From an uncultured Eggerthellaceae bacterium (GTDB lineage Bacteria; Actinomycetota; Coriobacteriia; Coriobacteriales; Eggerthellaceae), in NCBI GenBank assembly GCA_958454405.1, contig CAUEBO010000036.1, positions 1-28,772 on the forward strand: a DNA stretch of 28,772 nt, written 5' to 3'. How positions within the stretch are numbered: the stretch's first letter is position 1; each line of letters opens with the position of its first letter. The notes beneath the pieces are model-generated. The model was given only the letters and a program-made list of their open reading frames with translations, was not told the origin of the DNA and searched no databases. Shown in pieces: positions 14,817-21,379 of the stretch. Made by a program: the position numbers and the translations under genes.

Positions 14817-15242
14817 ATGTACGGATTGAAAACCGAGAGCAGCTTCGACGCCGCCCACTTCCTCACCGACTACGACGGCAAGTGCGAGAACCTGCACGGG
14901 CATCGCTGGCGCGTGGTCGCCTCCATCGAGCAGGAGCGGCTGCAAAGCGGCGGGCAGGCGAAGGACATGGTGGTGGACTTCGGCGACTTCAAGCGCTCGC
15001 TGCGCGGCTTGACCGAGGAGTTCGACCATATGTTCATCGTCGAGGAGGGCTCCCTTTCGCCGGAAACGGTGAGGTGCCTTGAAAGCGAGACCTTCCGCTT
15101 GCTCTTCGTGCCGTTCCGCACCACCGCCGAGAACTTCGCCCGGCATTTCTGCGAGCGCCTGGAGAATGCCGGGTTTCCCGTCGCCTGGGTCGAAGTGCAC
15201 GAAACGCCTCTGAACTGCGCCATCTACCGGCCCGAACGCTAG
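14817..15242 (+). CDS. queD: 6-carboxytetrahydropterin synthase QueD / 6-pyruvoyl-THP synthase family
   Basis: A 141-residue T-fold enzyme acting on dihydroneopterin triphosphate. Zinc ligands are His in SSFDAAHFL and the two His of CENLHGHRW; the CxxxHGH arrangement includes the catalytic Cys of QueD/PTPS, unlike the Glu of PTPS-III. Further conserved pieces: VVDFGDFKR, FDHMF, TTAENFARHF and WVEVHETPLNCAIY. The ATG at 14817 is chosen over the in-frame GTG at 14787, which overlaps the previous stop, because the fold starts at MYGLKTESS and a GAAAGG lies upstream. No other queuosine gene is in the window, so a preQ1 or other pterin role is not decided by context. Confidence 0.9.
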   Translation: MYGLKTESSFDAAHFLTDYDGKCENLHGHRWRVVASIEQERLQSGGQAKDMVVDFGDFKRSLRGLTEEFDHMFIVEEGSLSPETVRCLESETFRLLFVPFRTTAENFARHFCERLENAGFPVAWVEVHETPLNCAIYRPER

Positions 15243-15268
15243 GGCGCGGACCGAAGGGTCTTCCGCCC
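15242..15268. terminator. Small hairpin between convergent queD and dnaG
   Basis: GGGCG/CGCCC (15242-15246, 15264-15268) encloses GACC/GGTC with a GAAG loop. It fills the gap between the two convergent stops and could end both transcripts weakly; there is no U-tract. Confidence 0.35.
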
Positions 15269-15272
15269 TGCC

Positions 15273-17177
15273 CTACGACGAGGCCAGCGGCTTGTGGGCC
15301 TTGCGCCGTCTCAGGAGGTCCTTCTGCATGGCGGCCACGGTCTCGTAGAGCATCTCGTACTCGTCGGCCGGCAGGCGCGCGGGATCCGCAAGCTGCGCTT
15401 TGAGGGCCGCCACGGCGTCCTCGGCGTCGCCGATGGAAAGCTCCTCCACCAGAAAGGCCGCCAGCGGCTCGGGCGCGGTCGCGTTCGTCATGGACCCCGA
15501 GGTCAGAATGCTCGCAGCGGCGGGAAGCGCCTGCGCGGCCCGCGTGACGATGAGGGCGGCCGAAGCGGCCGGGTCCTCCGAGAGCGTGTCCAGCAGGCTC
15601 TGCGCGATGAGGGCATGCGCCTGCTCGTGCCACTGCGTCTGCGCGAGCGCGTCGGCATGCCGGAGCGCGATGTCGGGCCGCTGCGCCGACAGGCTGAGCA
15701 GCTCCCGCTCGAACCGACGGCGGTTGAGCTCGGCGCGCGGCAGGCCCTCTTCGCGCCGCGCAGGGGCCGTCCGGACCTCCGGCTCCGAGGCGCTGGAGAG
15801 CAGCCCGTCGTGGGACGCGGCTTCCCGAGGGCCCTCCTCCTGCGTCGCCCGAGGCGGCTTGAGGCGCGCCAACTGGTCGAGCACATCCTGCTCGCGGGCG
15901 CGCACGCTCGAGGCGATCTGCACGGCGTAATCCTTCGCCAGCAGGGAGTCCTTGATGGGCGCGAGCACCGACAGCGCGTCGGCCAGCGCCGCCGAGCGCC
16001 CCTCCGCGCTGCCCAGGTCGTAGCGAGCCAGACGGCGGTCGATGCCGTACTTGATGAGCGGCTGCGCGGCGTCCACAAGCGTCCGCAGCGCGTCGGCGCC
16101 GCGGGCCGCCACGAAGTCGGCCGGGTCGAGGTCGTCTGGGAGCGTGACCGCGGCCAGCTCGATCTTGGTGCGCCCGGCCTCGGGCGTCATGCTGTCGTCG
16201 ATGAAGGCGAGCGCGCGGTCGGCGGCGCGCTGCCCCGCCTCGTCTCCGTCGAACAGGTACACGATGCGATGCTGCGCATGGCGCGCGAGCAGGCGGATGT
16301 GACGCATGGTGAGCGCGGTGCCCAGCGTGGCCACGGCGTTTCTCAGGCCTGCTTCGTGCAGCGCGATGACGTCGGTGTAGCCTTCCACCACCACCGCCAC
16401 GCCCGTCGAAGCCATGGCGGCCTTCGCCTTGTCCATGCCGTAGAGCACCTGCGACTTGTGGAACAGGGGCGTCTCCTGCGAGTTCAGGTACTTCGGCTCG
16501 CCCTTGCCCACCACGCGCCCGCCGAAGGCTATGCACTCGCCCTGCGGGTCGTAAATGGGGAACATGATGCGGCTGAAGAAGCGGTCGCGCAACCTGCCGC
16601 CGTCGCCCGACAGCGCCACGTTGGCCTGCATCATCTCGTCGGGCTTGAACCCCTTCGCCGCAAGGTGCCTCACGAGCTGGCCCCGGCCCGGCGCGAAGCC
16701 GAGCTGCCAGGTCTTGGGCACGTCGCCCCCCAGGCCGCGACCTGCCAGGTAGGAGCGCGCCGCACCCGCTTCAGCGCCGGGGTTGCGCATGAGCTGCTGA
16801 TGGTAGAACGCGGCCGTTTCGGCGCAGACGGCCTTGAGCCGCGCCTTGCGCCCGCTGCCCAGGCCGGGCTGGCCGCCGGAATCGGCTATCTCGATATGCG
16901 CCCGATCCGCCAAACGGCGCACCGCCTCGGGAAACGACAGGTCCTCGGTCTTCATGACGAACGCGAACACGTCGCCGCCCTCGCCGCAGCCGAAGCAATG
17001 CCACAGCTGCAGGGCGGGATCGATCTTGAACGAGGGGGTCTTCTCGTTGTGGAGCGGGCAGCAGCACCAGAAATCGCGCCCGCGCTGCTTCACGGGCGAG
17101 CGCTCGCCGATGACGGCGACCACGTCGTTCGCCTCGCGTACCCTCTGGATGTCCTCTTCGCTGATGGTGCCCGCCAT
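15273..17177 (-). CDS. dnaG: DNA primase
   Basis: A 634-residue primase that makes RNA primers for replication. An N-terminal CHC2 zinc finger is seen (C40, H43, C61, C64, in CPLHNEKTPSFK and WHCFGCGEGGD), followed by the catalytic core with FSRIMFPIYDPQGECIAFGGR (201-221). The TOPRIM has VEGYTD (264-269) and FDGDEAG (309-315). The C-terminal 200 residues form the variable helicase-interacting region. Length is normal. The ATG at 17177 has AGAGG upstream. A small membrane protein gene ends 10 bases earlier on the same strand. Confidence 0.96.
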   Translation of the reverse strand: MAGTISEEDIQRVREANDVVAVIGERSPVKQRGRDFWCCCPLHNEKTPSFKIDPALQLWHCFGCGEGGDVFAFVMKTEDLSFPEAVRRLADRAHIEIADSGGQPGLGSGRKARLKAVCAETAAFYHQQLMRNPGAEAGAARSYLAGRGLGGDVPKTWQLGFAPGRGQLVRHLAAKGFKPDEMMQANVALSGDGGRLRDRFFSRIMFPIYDPQGECIAFGGRVVGKGEPKYLNSQETPLFHKSQVLYGMDKAKAAMASTGVAVVVEGYTDVIALHEAGLRNAVATLGTALTMRHIRLLARHAQHRIVYLFDGDEAGQRAADRALAFIDDSMTPEAGRTKIELAAVTLPDDLDPADFVAARGADALRTLVDAAQPLIKYGIDRRLARYDLGSAEGRSAALADALSVLAPIKDSLLAKDYAVQIASSVRAREQDVLDQLARLKPPRATQEEGPREAASHDGLLSSASEPEVRTAPARREEGLPRAELNRRRFERELLSLSAQRPDIALRHADALAQTQWHEQAHALIAQSLLDTLSEDPAASAALIVTRAAQALPAAASILTSGSMTNATAPEPLAAFLVEELSIGDAEDAVAALKAQLADPARLPADEYEMLYETVAAMQKDLLRRRKAHKPLASS

Positions 17178-17187
17178 GGAGACGCCT

Positions 17188-17379
17188 CTACCCCCGCCTG
17201 TTCTGCTTCGACAAGACGATGTTCACCAGGAAGAAAAGCCCGAAACCGAAGGAGGGGGCCAGCTCTTTCAAGCCCACGCCGCCCTCGCCCGCATTCGCGT
17301 ACGCCATCCCCAGGCTGATGGCCATCAAGGCGAAGCTCAGCATGGCGATGACCGCGTACACCCCGCTCCGATCCTTCAT
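17188..17379 (-). CDS. Small two-helix membrane protein upstream of dnaG
   Basis: A 63-residue protein with two hydrophobic segments, YAVIAMLSFALMAISLGMAY (about 8-27) and FGFGLFFLVNIVLS (about 43-56), and a basic C-terminus. The ATG at 17379 follows GGAAGGG. The frame stays open to 17514 but nothing upstream looks coding. It is not a family I recognise. It shares a transcript with dnaG, ending 10 bases before it, and has a -10 (TATACT) 28 bases upstream of its ATG. Confidence 0.75.
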   Translation of the reverse strand: MKDRSGVYAVIAMLSFALMAISLGMAYANAGEGGVGLKELAPSFGFGLFFLVNIVLSKQNRRG

Positions 17380-17406
17380 GCGCGTCCCTTCCCGTTCGTT
17401 TCGCAC

Positions 17407-17412
17407 AGTATA
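17407..17412 (-). promoter_or_regulatory. -10 element for the small membrane protein-dnaG operon
   Basis: TATACT on the minus strand lies 28 bases before the ATG at 17379, in otherwise GC-rich DNA. No -35 of good quality is seen; a small inverted repeat (17421-17432) sits just upstream. Confidence 0.4.
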
Positions 17413-17548
17413 GCGCAAAGGCGGAACCCCGCATCCGCCGATGCGCGCGCCCGACGAAACAAGCGGAGCCTGCAAGGCGGGCAGGATGCCAGCATGCCAA
17501 CCGGACGCTGACAAGAATGCGGCGGCCCCTGGCGCCCCCGGAGGCCGC

Positions 17549-17557
17549 TGCTATGCT
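17549..17557 (+). promoter_or_regulatory. Extended -10 promoter of the baeRF-family gene
   Basis: TGC-TATGCT (hexamer 17552-17557) lies 86 bases before the ATG at 17643. A -35 is not apparent. With the minus-strand TATACT at 17407-17412 it makes the 263-base gap a divergent promoter region. Confidence 0.45.
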
Positions 17558-17642
17558 GGAGGCGCTTCGCGCGCCTGCGCCGGCCGGCTCTGCGGACGCG
17601 CGGGGCTCGATCCGATCAACGAACCGACATGGAGGTTTTCGC

Positions 17643-18806
17643 ATGGAAGGCATCTCAGTACTCGCGGACTTCGACTCCGCCCTCTTCGAACACGTCGATC
17701 CTCCCCTGGTCTCGCTCTACCTGCCCGTGCATGGCGCCAGCGGCGCCGAAGCGGACCGCATCGAGTTCAAGAACCTGGTGGAGGAGGCGCGCGGCAAGCT
17801 CGCGCAGGAGTTCGAGCACCGCGAGCACACGGCCCTCGATGCACGGCTCGACCAGGTCGCGGTGCGCTTCGAGGAGCTGGCGGGGCCCGCAAGCGGCGGC
17901 AGCCTGGCCGTGCTCGCCGGCAACGACCGCGCCTACGTCTACCGGCTGGGCTGCGAGGTCGGGCCGCTCGCATTCGTCGGAGAGCGGTTCTACGTGCGGC
18001 CGCTGCTGAAAGGCTTCCAGTTCGGCTCGCGCTACTTCCTGCTGGGCTTGTCGGCCGACCGCTTCGCCCTCGTGCGCGGCGACTTCGGCTCGCTCGAGCG
18101 CGTGGAGCTTCCCGCCGACGTGCTGGACGAATTCAGCGAGGAGTTCCCCCTCGTGTACGACGGCCACGAGGGCGCGCTCGACTACTCCTCGCTTGAGAAC
18201 CACCTGCCTCCCTACCATGGCTACAAGTCGCGCAACGACGTGCGGAAGGAGGAGGCCGGCAAATTCTTCCAGCACGTGAACAAGGTGGTGACGGACTGCC
18301 TCGTCGCCGGCACCGAGCTGCCGGTGATCCTGGTGAGCCTGCCCGAGCACCAGACCGCCTTCCGCCGCATCTCCACGGTGCCGAACCTGCTGGATGAGGG
18401 CATCGAGAAGGACATCGGCGGCATCGACGCGCCCGAGCTGCTGGACGCCGCGAAGGCCGTCATCGAGCACGCGCGCGAGGCGCATGCGGACGCGCTGCTG
18501 GACGGATTCGGCGACGCCGCGGCGCACGGCCGGGCGGACACCGACCTGGCGGCCATCGGGCTGGCGCTCGTGGAGCGCAAGGTGCGCGCCCTGTTCGTGG
18601 CCGAAGGCGCCTACGTCCCCGGCGGCTTCAACGACGAGACGGGCGAGGTCTACCTGTTCGAGCGCGAGCCGCACGGCCGCTTCCAGGGCCCCGAGCTGGC
18701 CGACGCCTTCGCCCGCGCCGCGCTCGCCCAAGACGCCGAGGTGCTCGAGCTTCCCGCCGAGAAGATCCCCGGCGACACCGGCATCGCCGCGCTGTACCGG
18801 TACTGA
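17643..18806 (+). CDS. baeRF-family protein (eRF1-like, function unknown)
   Basis: A 387-residue protein whose N-terminus PLVSLYLPVHGASGAEADRIEFKNLVEEARGKL (residues 22-54) matches the bacterial/archaeal eRF1-like (baeRF) families, in which a SLYLPTH strand is followed by RIRLKNLL. Later conserved pieces are RFYVRPLLKGFQFGSRYFLLGLSADRFALVRGDF (about 120-153) and a C-terminal domain with LVERKVRALFVAEGAYVPGGF. The family is related to the release-factor fold and is predicted to act on stalled or stressed ribosomes, but its biochemistry is not established here. The ATG at 17643 has GGAGG with a 7-base spacer; the open frame to 17517 is not supported. It stands as a single gene. Confidence 0.75.
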   Translation: MEGISVLADFDSALFEHVDPPLVSLYLPVHGASGAEADRIEFKNLVEEARGKLAQEFEHREHTALDARLDQVAVRFEELAGPASGGSLAVLAGNDRAYVYRLGCEVGPLAFVGERFYVRPLLKGFQFGSRYFLLGLSADRFALVRGDFGSLERVELPADVLDEFSEEFPLVYDGHEGALDYSSLENHLPPYHGYKSRNDVRKEEAGKFFQHVNKVVTDCLVAGTELPVILVSLPEHQTAFRRISTVPNLLDEGIEKDIGGIDAPELLDAAKAVIEHAREAHADALLDGFGDAAAHGRADTDLAAIGLALVERKVRALFVAEGAYVPGGFNDETGEVYLFEREPHGRFQGPELADAFARAALAQDAEVLELPAEKIPGDTGIAALYRY

Positions 18807-18830
18807 GACGGCCGCTCCACCTTTCTCTCC

Positions 18831-18861
18831 TTGACCCTCCTCCTCGAGGAGGGTCTACCCT
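18831..18861 (+). promoter_or_regulatory. MerR-type promoter with 19-bp spacer and dyad operator
   Basis: TTGACC (18831-18836) and TACCCT (18856-18861) are separated by exactly 19 bases, the over-long spacing that MerR-family activators correct by DNA distortion. Arms ACCCTCCT (18834-18841) and AGGAGGGT (18847-18854) are perfect inverted repeats inside it, and a perfect 14-bp palindrome CCTCCTCGAGGAGG is nested there. No MerR gene lies in the window. Confidence 0.75.
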
Positions 18862-18897
18862 TGCCTTCGTCATCCCCCTCGAGCGAAGGAGCATCCC

Positions 18898-19362
18898 ATG
18901 TCCGTCTGCCCCGAATGCTACAGCGACCGTCCGCGCGCCACGCCGCTGCTCAACCCGCGCGCTTGCCTCGAGCGGCACGAGCAGTACGTGTGCGGCACGT
19001 GCGGTCGCTGCATCTGCATCTCGAAGGATCCCGTGCGCGGGCTGCGGCGCTGGCAGTTCCCTTTCAAGTCGGCGCCCATCGCCCTGCTGTACCTGCGCGC
19101 CGCCGAAGCCAGCACGCGACGGCCCTGCGGCGTCTACGAGCTGCGCAGCGAATCGGGACGCGCGTCCTTCAAGATATTCCCCGGCCACGACGCCCTCGAA
19201 GCCTACCTCGCGCGCAATCCCGGCAAGGCCTGCGTCGGCCGCATCGCCGACGCCGCACGCGAAGACTACCGCGCCTTTCCCAACGCGCAGGTTCACATGC
19301 TCTCGGCCGACGAAGCCGAACGCTACCTTGCCGAACAGGCCGCCGAGAGCGGAAGTCGCTAG
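18898..19362 (+). CDS. Small Cys-rich protein under a MerR-type promoter, unknown function
   Basis: A 154-residue protein starting MSVCPECYSDRP, with a second cysteine group YVCGTCGRCICIS (about 31-43); together CxxC and CxxCxxCxC could form a zinc ribbon or bind metal. The rest (about 55-140) has KSAPIALLYLRAAEAS, CGVYELRSESGRASFKIF and EAYLARNPGKACVGRI and is not a family I recognise. The ATG at 18898 has AAGGAG with a 6-base spacer. The MerR-type promoter upstream suggests induction by a metal, oxidant or drug. The next feature downstream is parS, then the dGTPase with its own promoter. Confidence 0.8.
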   Translation: MSVCPECYSDRPRATPLLNPRACLERHEQYVCGTCGRCICISKDPVRGLRRWQFPFKSAPIALLYLRAAEASTRRPCGVYELRSESGRASFKIFPGHDALEAYLARNPGKACVGRIADAAREDYRAFPNAQVHMLSADEAERYLAEQAAESGSR

Positions 19363-19377
19363 CGTCCGCGCGGCCGA

Positions 19378-19393
19378 TGTTTCACGTGAAACA
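19378..19393. other. parS centromere site (perfect consensus)
   Basis: TGTTTCACGTGAAACA matches the bacterial parS consensus bound by chromosomal ParB/Spo0J at all 16 positions and is a perfect palindrome. It lies in the gap after the Cys-rich protein gene, two bases before the -35 of the dGTPase promoter. parS sites usually cluster near the replication origin, so this part of the chromosome is probably origin-proximal (inference). It is the only copy in the window. Confidence 0.9.
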
Positions 19394-19394
19394 T

Positions 19395-19423
19395 TTGTAC
19401 GGGGTGCATCCATGCGCTACAAT
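19395..19423 (+). promoter_or_regulatory. dGTPase promoter next to parS
   Basis: TTGTAC (19395-19400), a 17-base spacer and TACAAT (19418-19423) form a good sigma-70 promoter. Transcription would start at about 19430, the first base of a 9-bp tandem repeat. Bound or spreading ParB could interfere with it. Confidence 0.65.
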
Positions 19424-19428
19424 GTCCT

Positions 19429-19464
19429 CGACACCCACGACACCCACGACACCCACGACACCCA
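19429..19464 (+). repeat. Four tandem copies of CGACACCCA in the dGTPase leader
   Basis: Four perfect 9-base units at 19429-19464 are followed by a partial, diverged fifth. They occupy the 5' leader between the predicted transcription start and the ATG at 19509. Repeat number could vary by slippage; any effect on translation is inference. Confidence 0.85.
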
Positions 19465-19508
19465 CGACGCCCGTCGCCGCGCGGCGAGCCGCACAGCAGA
19501 GGACGCCC

Positions 19509-20735
19509 ATGAACCGTACGAACATCCCCTACCTCACGCTCGACCCTGACATCGAAGGGGCCATCCGGGCCGACCGCGCCGCCGGGCGCGCGCATTCGCA
19601 CCGCTTCGACGACGCGCAAGTGCGGCGCCGCGAGCCGAACCCGCACGACGAGGCCACGCTCGCACGGCCGGCGTTCGTGCGCGACATCGAGAAGATCATC
19701 AACGTGCCAGCTTACAACCGCTATGCCGACAAGACGCAGGTGTTCTCGTTCACCGAGAACGACGACATCTGCCGGCGCGGCCTGCACGTGCAGCTGGTGA
19801 GCCGCGTGGCGCGCGGCATCGGAAGCCTGCTGGGCCTGAACTGCGAGCTCATCGAGGCCATCGCGCTCGGGCACGACGTGGGGCACACGCCGTTCGGGCA
19901 TGCCGGCGAGCGGTTCCTGAGCAAGTGCTACTGCGAGCGCACCGGACGGTTCTTCAACCATAACGTGCACTCGGTGCGCGTGCTCGACCAGCTGTACCGC
20001 CGCAACGTGAGCCTCCAGACGCTCGATGGCGTGCTGTGCCACAACGGCGAGTTCGCCCAGCAGGTGCTGCGCATGGGCGGCACGACGACATTCGAACAGC
20101 TCGACGACCTCGTCGAAGCATGCAACGTCGACGAGCGCGCCATCAAGACGCTGCGCCCCTCAACGCTCGAAGGCTGCGTCGTGCGCGTGAGCGACATGAT
20201 CGCCTACGTGGGCAAGGACCGCGCCGACGCGTTGGACATGGGCGTGCTGGACTCGCTCGACGCCTTCGAGAGCGACTACATAGGCCGCGACAACGCGCGC
20301 ATCATCAACAACCTCACGGTCGACATCGTGAACAACAGCTACGGCACCGACCGCATCGCCATGAGCGAGGCCGCGTTCCTCGACCTCAAGCGTGCGAAGC
20401 GGCAGAACTACGAGCTCATCTACGAACGCGAGGGGGCCGTCACCGACGCAGGCAACATCGTGGAGGAGATGTTCGCCGAGCTGTACGACCGGCTGCTCGA
20501 CGACCTTGTGCGCGGCGACGAGTCGTCTCCCGTGGTCCGCCACCACGCTGCGAACCTCGCGGCGAAGTCGCGGACCATCTCGGCCGAGGAATACCTGGCC
20601 GGCGAACCGAACCAGGTGGTCGTCGACTATCTGGCCTCGATGACCGACAGCTACTTCATGGCCCTGTACGCGCACCTGTTCCCCCGAAGCGACAAGCACA
20701 TCATCGCACAGGGCTACTGCGCCGACCTGGGCTGA
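19509..20735 (+). CDS. HD-domain deoxyguanosinetriphosphate triphosphohydrolase-like protein
   Basis: A 408-residue HD phosphohydrolase of the dGTPase family, which hydrolyses dNTP to nucleoside and triphosphate. Metal ligands are visible: H93 in RRGLHVQLVSRV, the HD pair in ALGHDVGHTPFGHAGE (H122, D123, with H126 and H131), and the later Asp in VVRVSDMIAYVGKDRADA. The start YNRYADKTQVF is typical. The ATG at 19509 has AGAGGA upstream; the frame runs open through the tandem repeat and parS but that part is leader. The phosphoesterase gene follows after 16 bases, so they are probably co-transcribed. Confidence 0.92.
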   Translation: MNRTNIPYLTLDPDIEGAIRADRAAGRAHSHRFDDAQVRRREPNPHDEATLARPAFVRDIEKIINVPAYNRYADKTQVFSFTENDDICRRGLHVQLVSRVARGIGSLLGLNCELIEAIALGHDVGHTPFGHAGERFLSKCYCERTGRFFNHNVHSVRVLDQLYRRNVSLQTLDGVLCHNGEFAQQVLRMGGTTTFEQLDDLVEACNVDERAIKTLRPSTLEGCVVRVSDMIAYVGKDRADALDMGVLDSLDAFESDYIGRDNARIINNLTVDIVNNSYGTDRIAMSEAAFLDLKRAKRQNYELIYEREGAVTDAGNIVEEMFAELYDRLLDDLVRGDESSPVVRHHAANLAAKSRTISAEEYLAGEPNQVVVDYLASMTDSYFMALYAHLFPRSDKHIIAQGYCADLG

Positions 20736-20751
20736 TCGAGAGGAACTCCCT

Positions 20752-21303
20752 ATGAAGCTGCTCATCGCATCCGACCTCCACGGCGCGGCGCCGGCCGTCC
20801 GCGCGCTCGCGGCGCGCGTCGAGGCCGAAGCGCCCGACCGCGTCCTCCTGCTGGGCGACCTGCTGTACCACGGCCCCCGCAACGACCTGCCGGAAGGCTA
20901 TGCGCCCAAGGAGGTCGTCCCGATCCTGAACGGCTGGGCGGGGCGCGTCACGGCGGTGCGTGGCAACTGCGACGCCGAGGTTGACCAGATGGTGCTGGAC
21001 TTCCCCTGCATGGCCGACTGCGCCCTGGTGGAGGCCGACGGGCACGCGCTCTACCTCACCCACGGCCACGTGGCGGGCATGACGCCCGACGACCCGCCCC
21101 CGCTCGCCCCCGGCGACGCGTACCTCTCGGGCCACACCCACGTGAAAACGCTCGACACCCGCGACGGCGTGCTGTTCGTCAACCCAGGCAGCACGTCCAT
21201 CCCCAAGGACGGCTCGGCGAGCTACGCCGTGTACGAACACGATGCGTTCGCGCTCAAGGCGCTGGCCGACGGCGCGACCCTGCGCGAGGGCGGCTGGAAG
21301 TAG
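20752..21303 (+). CDS. YfcE/MJ0936-family metallophosphoesterase
   Basis: A 183-residue calcineurin-like phosphodiesterase. The dimetal motifs are complete: SDLHG (D8, H10), LLGDLLYHGPRN (GD), RGNCD, THGH and SGHTH. E. coli YfcE-like proteins hydrolyse phosphodiesters in vitro; the natural substrate is not known. An insert containing YHGPRNDLPEGYAPKEVV is typical of the YfcE subgroup. The ATG at 20752 has GAGGAA upstream. It is the last gene of the dGTPase unit; the 76-base gap to the convergent surface protein gene shows no terminator I would call. Confidence 0.92.
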   Translation: MKLLIASDLHGAAPAVRALAARVEAEAPDRVLLLGDLLYHGPRNDLPEGYAPKEVVPILNGWAGRVTAVRGNCDAEVDQMVLDFPCMADCALVEADGHALYLTHGHVAGMTPDDPPPLAPGDAYLSGHTHVKTLDTRDGVLFVNPGSTSIPKDGSASYAVYEHDAFALKALADGATLREGGWK

Positions 21304-21379
21304 TCCCCCTGTCGCCATCTCGAACAATCGCTCATCAGCGGCGCTCCGTCGGCGTACGGACCCGCAGATCAAGCCCCGA

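Noticed and set aside
19429..19472. CGACACCCA repeats as a CRISPR array
   Set aside because: Units are directly tandem 9-mers with no spacers.
18831..19508. Upstream extension of the dGTPase frame through parS and the tandem repeat
   Set aside because: It overlaps the Cys-rich protein gene, crosses parS and the predicted promoter, and has no support; the ATG at 19509 has a ribosome binding site.
21304..21379. Terminator between yfcE and the convergent surface protein gene
   Set aside because: Only a 4-bp stem is visible; not enough to call.
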